Positions 6,977 through 11,256 of a stretch of DNA of 11,256 nt are shown piece after piece (within the stretch, counting starts at the first letter, position 1; every line of letters begins with the position of its first letter). The notes beneath the pieces are model-generated. The model was not told the DNA's origin, ran no database searches, and was given only the letters and a program-made list of their open reading frames with translations. The translations under genes and the position numbers were made by a program. The DNA comes from HGM13006 sp900757695. GTDB taxonomy: Bacteria > Bacillota > Clostridia > Oscillospirales > Oscillospiraceae. The stretch spans positions 1-11,256 of the forward strand of contig CAUHNW010000039.1 in the NCBI GenBank assembly GCA_959607825.1, read 5' to 3'.

Positions 6977-7870
6977 TTAAACCTTCTTTACCGTTTCCAC
7001 AACACCCTCGGCCAGTCCTGCAAGTCCCTGAATCTCCGAAGGGATAATGATCTTGGTTGCCTTGCCGTCTGCCACCTTTTCCATGGCCTCCAGCGCCTTG
7101 AGCTTGATGACCTGATCGTTGGGGCAGGCATCGTTCAAAAGCTTCAGAGACTCAGCCAGCGCCTTCTGGACAGACAGGATTGCCTGTGCCTCGCCCTCTG
7201 CCTTCAGAATGGCCGCCTGCTTCTCTGCATCGGCCCGGAGTACAGCTGCCTCCTTTTCGCCTTCGGCCACCAGAATGGCGGACTGTTTGGTGCCTTCTGC
7301 CTGTAGGATGTTCTGACGGCGCTCACGCTCTGCCTTCATCTGCTTCTCCATGGAGTTCTGGATATCCGTAGGCGGCAGAATGTTCTTCAGCTCCACCCGG
7401 TTGACCTTGATGCCCCAGGGATCCGTGGCCTCATCCAGAATGGCACGCATCTGGCTGTTGATGGTGTCTCTGGAGGTCAGGGTCTGATCCAGCTCCAGAT
7501 CACCGATGATGTTACGCAGTGTCGTTGCGGTCAGGGTCTCAATGGCACTCATGGGATGCTCCACACCGTAGGTATACAGCTTTGGATCGGTGATCTGATA
7601 ATAGATGACCGTATCAATCTGCATGGTAACGTTGTCCTTGGTGATAACCGGCTGAGGGGGGTAATCCATAACCTGTTCCTTCAAGCTGACCTTTTTGGCA
7701 ACACGCTCAATAAAAGGCACCTTAAAGTGCATGCCGACCTCCCACACGCCCTGAAATGCGCCAAGTCGTTCCACCACATAGGCCCGGGACTGCTGGACGA
7801 TGTAAATGTTCTTAATCAGAACCAGCAGAATGATTACTGCAATAATGCCAATCACAATAGCAAGGGTCAT
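6977..7870 (-). CDS. SPFH/Band 7 (stomatin/QmcA-like) membrane scaffold protein
   Basis: This is a 297-residue stomatin-type protein. An N-terminal membrane anchor (about 3-20) is followed by an SPFH domain (about 22-175, with VVERLGAFQGVWEVGMHFKV and PVITKDNVTMQIDTVIYYQI) and a charged helical region. In that region an 11-residue repeat of the form AEGxKxxAILx runs four times from 191, 202, 213 and 224, as in the hendecad coiled coils of flotillins and stomatins. These proteins oligomerise on the membrane and organise partner proteins. The start at 7870 has AAGGAG eight bases upstream. A TTG six codons earlier overlaps the NfeD stop but lies ahead of that site. It is the middle gene of the operon after NfeD, its well-known partner family. 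Confidence 0.93.
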   Translation of the reverse strand: MTLAIVIGIIAVIILLVLIKNIYIVQQSRAYVVERLGAFQGVWEVGMHFKVPFIERVAKKVSLKEQVMDYPPQPVITKDNVTMQIDTVIYYQITDPKLYTYGVEHPMSAIETLTATTLRNIIGDLELDQTLTSRDTINSQMRAILDEATDPWGIKVNRVELKNILPPTDIQNSMEKQMKAERERRQNILQAEGTKQSAILVAEGEKEAAVLRADAEKQAAILKAEGEAQAILSVQKALAESLKLLNDACPNDQVIKLKALEAMEKVADGKATKIIIPSEIQGLAGLAEGVVETVKKV

Positions 7871-7884
7871 TTTCTTTTCTCCTT

Positions 7885-8358
7885 TCAAGAAACCGTGCCA
7901 GACGTCTTCTCTGCTTTCTCCGCTCTTTCCACAAAGACTTTGACGCCGGTAATTTGTTTTACGGTGATCACACTTCCCGTGGGAATGCGGTCTCCATCCT
8001 CTGAGCGGGCGGACCAGATCACGCCATCCAGCTTTACTGCGCCCGTCTCTGCCAGATTGTCAATGGTTTCCGTCACAATGGCCGTCTGGCCGATATGACG
8101 GTCTGCATTGGTTCTGGCCCTTGGGGCGCTGATCCTCCGCACAAACGGTCTTAACATCGCCAGCATCAAAATAGATACCGCTAAGAACAGCAGCACCTGC
8201 AGCCACACAGGGCCGCCCAGAGCCGACACGATCAGCGCCGGGATCGTCCCGACCGCAAACCAGATCGATACCAGCCCCACGGTTGCCGCTTCGGCAATGC
8301 CAAACAGGATCAGCGCCACCAGCCACATCAGGGTCATGGGTGACATTGCGTTTAACAT
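7885..8358 (-). CDS. NfeD-family membrane protein (stomatin operon partner)
   Basis: This is a 157-residue protein of the short NfeD class (no ClpP-type protease domain). Hydrophobic helices span about 8-30, 32-47 and 50-69. After a basic linker (RRISAPRAR) comes an OB-fold domain (about 85-145), recognisable from GQTAIVTETIDN, GAVKLDGVIWSARSEDGDRIPTGS and VITVKQITGVKVFVE. NfeD proteins are encoded next to SPFH proteins across bacteria and archaea and are thought to bind them in membrane microdomains. The start at 8358 has AGGAG seven bases upstream. An in-frame ATG 17 codons earlier (8409) overlaps the -10 box and cannot be used. It is the first gene of the operon, with the SPFH start 14 nt past its stop. 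Confidence 0.9.
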   Translation of the reverse strand: MLNAMSPMTLMWLVALILFGIAEAATVGLVSIWFAVGTIPALIVSALGGPVWLQVLLFLAVSILMLAMLRPFVRRISAPRARTNADRHIGQTAIVTETIDNLAETGAVKLDGVIWSARSEDGDRIPTGSVITVKQITGVKVFVERAEKAEKTSGTVS

Positions 8359-8381
8359 GTTTCCGCTCCTTTCCTCTCGTT

Positions 8382-8402
8382 TAACAGTGTGAATATCTGT
8401 TA
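8382..8402. promoter_or_regulatory. inverted repeat in the NfeD operon leader
   Basis: A 6-bp inverted repeat (TAACAG, 9-nt spacer, CTGTTA) lies over the predicted transcription start of the NfeD operon, just downstream of its -10 box. It could be an operator. The arms are short, so this is tentative. Confidence 0.3.
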
Positions 8403-8407
8403 CCTGC

Positions 8408-8436
8408 ATAGTAACTCATATATTGGATTTTGTCAA
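8408..8436 (-). promoter_or_regulatory. sigma-A promoter of the NfeD-SPFH-DUF6440 operon
   Basis: On the minus strand, TTGACA (8436-8431, perfect), a 17-nt spacer and TACTAT (8413-8408) are present, about 50 nt upstream of the NfeD start codon. Confidence 0.88.
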
Positions 8437-8496
8437 GATATTATCGTAAAAATTTTTAATAATTCAATTTCCATTCTGTAAAAGCATACTATGCCT

Positions 8497-8526
8497 CGGT
8501 TCATCCTCCAGAACCGTTTTTCTTTC
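8497..8526 (+). terminator. terminator-like hairpin in a gene-free stretch
   Basis: A 6-bp stem (CGGTTC, 8-nt loop, GAACCG) is followed on the plus strand by TTTTTCTTTC. It looks like a modest intrinsic terminator, yet no plus-strand gene lies upstream of it. It may insulate acpP from antisense transcription or end an unknown short transcript. The stem is short, so it may be chance. Confidence 0.4.
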
Positions 8527-8536
8527 TCCCGAAGTA

Positions 8537-8565
8537 TTGACAAATGGAACAATCCGTTATATCTT
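8537..8565 (+). promoter_or_regulatory. distal promoter upstream of acpP
   Basis: TTGACA (perfect, 8537-8542), a 17-nt spacer and TATCTT (8560-8565) are present. If used for acpP it gives a leader of about 160 nt. The leader has no long stem-loop that I can see. It has one 20-codon reading frame (8577-8639) without a convincing ribosome binding site. Apart from these sites and the terminator-like hairpin, the stretch from 8437 to 8734 holds no gene I can support. Confidence 0.65.
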
Positions 8566-8667
8566 TTACGGTAACGATGGAAATCAAACAGGATATGCGC
8601 TTAGCTTCTGTACCAATTATGCGTGCGTTTCCGGTTTGAATCCGCTCCACATGCGTTTTTGATCGAT

Positions 8668-8695
8668 TTGTAAATATTTTTTACTTTTCTATCCT
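8668..8695 (+). promoter_or_regulatory. possible proximal promoter of acpP
   Basis: TTGTAA (8668-8673), a 16-nt spacer and TATCCT (8690-8695) lie about 40 nt before the acpP start. It is a weaker match than the distal promoter. Both could be used. Confidence 0.4.
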
Positions 8696-8734
8696 GCTTG
8701 TTGGAATGAACCTAATATATTGGAGGAATTAACT

Positions 8735-8965
8735 ATGGAAAACACCTTTGATCGTATCGTTGAGATTCTTCGTTCCCAGTGTGATCTGGATGACTCGGTA
8801 CAGGTCACCATGGACACCACCTTTAAGGACATTGATCTGGACTCTCTGGACGTGGTAGAAGTTGCGCTGGAATGCGAAAACGAATTTGGCATTACCATTG
8901 AAGTGGAAGAGCCGCCCAAAACCATGGGAGAGTTTGTACAGCTGGTAGACTCCCTGATGGCATAA
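8735..8965 (+). CDS. acpP: acyl carrier protein
   Basis: This is a 76-residue acidic acyl carrier protein, the usual length for the family. It carries growing fatty-acyl chains on a 4'-phosphopantetheine arm during type II fatty-acid synthesis in the cytoplasm. The attachment motif is DLDSLDVVEV with Ser37 as the modified residue, followed by the acidic recognition helix (VEVALECENEFGI). The start ATG has GGAGG eight bases upstream (8722-8726). A TTG five codons earlier in the same frame lies ahead of that site and is rejected. It is transcribed alone and is not beside other fab genes here. It could be a second, specialised carrier protein rather than the housekeeping one, but the sequence looks like the fatty-acid type. 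Confidence 0.93.
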   Translation: MENTFDRIVEILRSQCDLDDSVQVTMDTTFKDIDLDSLDVVEVALECENEFGITIEVEEPPKTMGEFVQLVDSLMA

Positions 8966-8970
8966 GTAAA

Positions 8971-9017
8971 AAAGCTCCCCCGTCCAACAGGCTCATGCCC
9001 TGTTAGACGGGGGTTTT
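8971..9017. terminator. bidirectional terminator between acpP and the SLH gene
   Basis: A 15-position stem (8977-8991 with 8999-9013, one mismatch) with a 7-nt loop is present. It is followed by TTTT on the plus strand and, after a short AGC, by six Ts on the minus strand. It ends both convergent transcripts. Confidence 0.92.
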
Positions 9018-9029
9018 ACTGTCTTCGAT

Positions 9030-11009
9030 TCATTCCTCGGATGTACTCTCCGCCACGGCTCCGTGAGTCTCCTCCGGCACGTCCTCTGACGGTGCCGCTT
9101 CCTCTTCCGGCTCAGCTACTGAGGCCTCAGGCATCTGTACATCATTGGATTGCGAATTATCTGTAGCATCCGCTTCCACGCCTTCTGCGTCATTTTCAGA
9201 GTCAGCGGTAGCTTCTTCCCGATCCGGCCCATCTGTAGCAACAGAAATACCCGGATCCTCCGCAGACTCCCACTGTACGCCGCTGCCAAGTTCCACATAG
9301 TCAATGAAACGAGTCATGATCGTAACCATCTCACTGCGTCGAGTGGGGTTCTGCGGGTTCAGATACCCCTGGTCGTTGCCTTGGATCAGGCCGATGCTGA
9401 TGGCCCAGTTCATGGCTGCCTGCGCATAGCCGGAAACCCGATTGCCATCGATATAATTGTTAATCAGGGACTCGCCACGGTAATATCCGTCGCTCAAGCC
9501 AATATACTGCGCATAACGGAACAGGAAGGTCGCAACCTGCTGCCGCTGAACGCTGGCCGATGGGGAGAATTTTCCATTCCCCACACCTGTGGCGATGCCG
9601 GCCTGATAAGCCCACGCAATCGCAGCATCGTAGTATTCCCCAGACTTCAGGTCGCTGAATATCGAAGACCCAAGCTTGCCAGTATCATAGCTTGTCCCGG
9701 TCTCCCGCTGGTATTCACGGGCGAGAACTGTTACAAACTGTGCTCTCGTAGCATTGGAATTTGGATTAAAGCGGACATCCTGCATAATGAGTCCATCTTC
9801 AACCCCAGCCTTAACATAGGGTGCATACCAGCTGGTGTCCAGCACATCAGTAAAGCCCTTAACGCCCCAATGTGCCTGAAGGGTCAACGTTGCCAGAGCA
9901 GGCACCGTACTGGACGTGGTATACTTTGTATTTCCGTTGTACCATCCGATCAGAGTGCAGTCTGCTTTCTGCCCCGTAGGCAGCCATCCGAACTTGCTAC
10001 CGATCTGATAAGTCCCATAGGACGCTGTTGCAGTCCCTCCGGCGGCATCAAAGGTAACGGTCAATTCTGTTGATGCAGCCCGCAAATATGTCATGCTGAC
10101 CCAGCGTTCGCTTCCTTGATAATCGATCAGTGCCCATCCATCATGGGTCCCCTTAACCGTCAATATCGTTCCGCTGTCAATCCCACCGACTCTGGTTGCT
10201 GAAGACGAAGGCGCAGAACGAACATTCAACGTTGTACAATCGTAGACCTCATAGGCCCCGGCTGTACTCGTGTCTATCTCGTAGAGATTGGAGCCTCCGT
10301 TGGGCAGCGAATTATCATAGGAATAGGTATATCCAGGATAATAGTTGGGCATCTGCAATGCCTCAATGGCACGGCCGCCAAGGGAGTTCACAAATCCCTG
10401 CCAAGTATAGGCGCGCACATCCACCTCATCATCACTGGAAAAGTTCGCATCATACACCACAAATCCATCGTTGAAGATTGCCATGATCACCATAGAGTGC
10501 CCCGTGACACGAATGACAGCACCGGGCTGGCAGGCAGAAATCAAGGTTTTCAGTGTCGAGGCGGAATAACCGCCAGACAATGTTGTGGTGCCCAGCGTAG
10601 AGTAGATCACGTTGGTATAATAGATCGTATTACCTGTACCGCTGCCCACCTGATACGCCAGATTATTATCAATGGTAGCGTCCGCAGGGTAACCATAGAA
10701 AAGCGCCGTATAGACATATCTGGCAAAGCCTACGCACTGCGAACCTCTGAGCCACAGGTCACTTCCCACATTCAGGCCATAATCTTTCTGCTCCTCTGTA
10801 GTCATATACTGCTTGGATGAGCTGAAATAAGAGCCGTCCGGATAACGCTCCAAGGGCATGGAAATCCCGCCCACTGTCACCTTCAAGCTGCTGATGTCAC
10901 TGGGCAGGTTTGCGGAATATGTATATGCATTTGCGCCTGCACAAAAAAGGCAGACGAGCGCTGCGACAAAAAGCGCAGACGTCACAGCTTGTTTCAGGCG
11001 ACGAAGCAT
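9030..11009 (-). CDS. secreted SLH-anchored protein with CHAP-like cysteine domain, SH3 and InlB-type repeat
   Basis: This is a 659-residue surface protein. A Sec signal peptide ends near ANA|Y (28/29). A CHAP/NlpC-like domain follows with probable catalytic Cys92 (in GSQCVGFARYVY), His171 (in TGHSMVIMAI) and Asp187 or Asn189. These are the marks of peptidoglycan amidases or endopeptidases. Next come a bacterial SH3 domain (about 253-310, LNVRSAPSSSATRVG), an InlB B-like/Flg_new repeat (about 316-381, ending LTLQAHW), and three SLH domains (about 385-431, 450-500, 517-570) that bind pyruvylated wall polysaccharide. A highly acidic, Glu/Ala/Ser-rich tail (581-659) has no sortase motif. The ATG at 11009 is chosen because AGGAG lies eight bases upstream. 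A GTG three codons earlier overlaps that site. It is monocistronic. A wall-remodelling role is likely but the activity is inferred from two motifs. Confidence 0.88.
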   Translation of the reverse strand: MLRRLKQAVTSALFVAALVCLFCAGANAYTYSANLPSDISSLKVTVGGISMPLERYPDGSYFSSSKQYMTTEEQKDYGLNVGSDLWLRGSQCVGFARYVYTALFYGYPADATIDNNLAYQVGSGTGNTIYYTNVIYSTLGTTTLSGGYSASTLKTLISACQPGAVIRVTGHSMVIMAIFNDGFVVYDANFSSDDEVDVRAYTWQGFVNSLGGRAIEALQMPNYYPGYTYSYDNSLPNGGSNLYEIDTSTAGAYEVYDCTTLNVRSAPSSSATRVGGIDSGTILTVKGTHDGWALIDYQGSERWVSMTYLRAASTELTVTFDAAGGTATASYGTYQIGSKFGWLPTGQKADCTLIGWYNGNTKYTTSSTVPALATLTLQAHWGVKGFTDVLDTSWYAPYVKAGVEDGLIMQDVRFNPNSNATRAQFVTVLAREYQRETGTSYDTGKLGSSIFSDLKSGEYYDAAIAWAYQAGIATGVGNGKFSPSASVQRQQVATFLFRYAQYIGLSDGYYRGESLINNYIDGNRVSGYAQAAMNWAISIGLIQGNDQGYLNPQNPTRRSEMVTIMTRFIDYVELGSGVQWESAEDPGISVATDGPDREEATADSENDAEGVEADATDNSQSNDVQMPEASVAEPEEEAAPSEDVPEETHGAVAESTSEE

Positions 11010-11045
11010 TTGGTTCACTCCTAAAAGTTACAATTCGGTATCATT

Positions 11046-11074
11046 ATCTTAACACAATATCGTTCTCTCGTCAA
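11046..11074 (-). promoter_or_regulatory. sigma-A promoter of the SLH/CHAP gene
   Basis: On the minus strand, TTGACG (11074-11069), a 17-nt spacer and TAAGAT (11051-11046) are present, 36 nt ahead of the start codon. Confidence 0.85.
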
Positions 11075-11166
11075 TACGGTTTTTCTGTAGATTTTGCGTG
11101 AATTGATGGAAAATTCGTTGGAAACACAGCAATTCCGGCAGGATCGGTTCCAGCATTTCAGGCATA

Positions 11167-11198
11167 AAGAAAAACCGCTCTCCAAAATGGAGAGCGGT
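11167..11198 (-). terminator. terminator at the end of the rRNA operon
   Basis: An 11-bp stem (11174-11184 with 11188-11198, ACCGCTCTCCA/TGGAGAGCGGT) with a 3-nt loop is followed on the minus strand by TTTTCTTT. It begins within a few bases of the 5S rRNA 3' end, the usual layout for an rRNA operon terminator. Confidence 0.92.
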
Positions 11199-11199
11199 C

Positions 11200-11256
11200 A
11201 ATGTTGGCATTACCTATCTTCACATGCAGTCGCCCACATACTATTGTCGGCACACA
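11200..11256 (-). rRNA. rrf: 5S rRNA, 3' half (truncated at the right edge)
   Basis: The minus strand from 11256 to about 11200 matches the 3' half of bacterial 5S rRNA by eye. It starts with GCCGA, then ATAGTATG leading into helix IV, a GGGCGACTGC loop, the loop-E partner GAAGATAGG, and the helix I strand TGCCAAC. It aligns segment by segment with the E. coli pattern (GCCGATGGTAGT, GAGAGTAGG, TGCCAGG). The exact mature end is uncertain by a few bases. The 5' half, and probably 23S and 16S, lie beyond the window. An intrinsic terminator follows directly. Confidence 0.87.

Noticed and set aside
7871..7888. TTG start for the SPFH protein overlapping the NfeD stop codon
   Set aside because: The AAGGAG site lies downstream of this TTG and is ideally spaced for the ATG at 7870, which also opens directly into the membrane anchor.
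8440..8511. A 23-codon minus-strand frame starting directly after GGAGG
   Set aside because: The ribosome binding site touches the ATG with no spacer, no promoter precedes it, and it runs into the NfeD promoter.
8577..8639. A 20-codon frame in the acpP leader (MEIKQDMRLASVPIMRAFPV)
   Set aside because: The ATG has no convincing ribosome binding site and lies only about 5 nt after the predicted transcript start. No attenuator-type codon run or paired stem was seen.
9150..10073. A 307-codon open frame on the plus strand inside the SLH gene
   Set aside because: It is antisense to a gene with clear SLH and SH3 domains and shows no domain or ribosome binding site of its own.
1..11256. Defence island, mobile element or CRISPR content
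   Set aside because: No transposase, integrase, toxin-antitoxin, nuclease or regularly spaced repeat was seen on either strand. Genes are transport, membrane, lipid and wall functions with intact terminators and promoters.

Overview
The window looks like a chromosomal segment of a moderately GC-rich, low-motility-signal Firmicute, most likely a gut Clostridia of the Oscillospiraceae type. This rests on the protein flavour, strong AGGAGG-type ribosome binding sites, consensus sigma-A promoters, an SLH-anchored surface protein and a free-standing acyl carrier protein. The species cannot be named from sequence alone. No insertion sequence, phage gene, CRISPR array or tRNA was seen, and most of the window is ordinary core and transport content.

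Left third (1-4160, minus strand): a CUT2-type sugar ABC importer operon, read as lipoprotein sugar-binding protein, dual-NBD ATPase, then permease. It starts from a near-consensus promoter whose start site is overlaid by a perfect 13-bp inverted repeat. Strong hairpins lie after the first gene and after the last gene. A possible further reading frame begins just past the last hairpin and runs off the left edge.

Centre (4238-6784): a small HEAT-like protein (-) and a membrane zinc-ribbon protein (+) diverge from back-to-back promoters. A MATE-family efflux pump (+) follows. Its transcript converges with an NfeD / SPFH / DUF6440-like operon (7885-8358, 6977-7870, 6790-6975, minus strand) at a 15-bp stem-loop.

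Right third (8358-11256): a roughly 380-bp non-coding stretch carries the NfeD operon promoter (-) and one or two promoters (+) for a solitary acyl carrier protein gene. A bidirectional terminator separates it from a large secreted minus-strand protein with a CHAP-like cysteine domain, SH3, InlB-type repeat, three SLH domains and an acidic tail. At the extreme right is the 3' half of a 5S rRNA gene (minus strand) followed by its terminator, so the window abuts the end of an rRNA operon. No reading frame reports this.

Several start codons differ from the longest-frame start because a good ribosome binding site sits at a downstream ATG. These are corrected below. No strongly novel system was found. 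The best leads are the SLH/CHAP protein architecture, the DUF6440-like partner of the SPFH-NfeD pair, the operator-like palindrome of the sugar operon, and the unexplained non-coding stretch before acpP.
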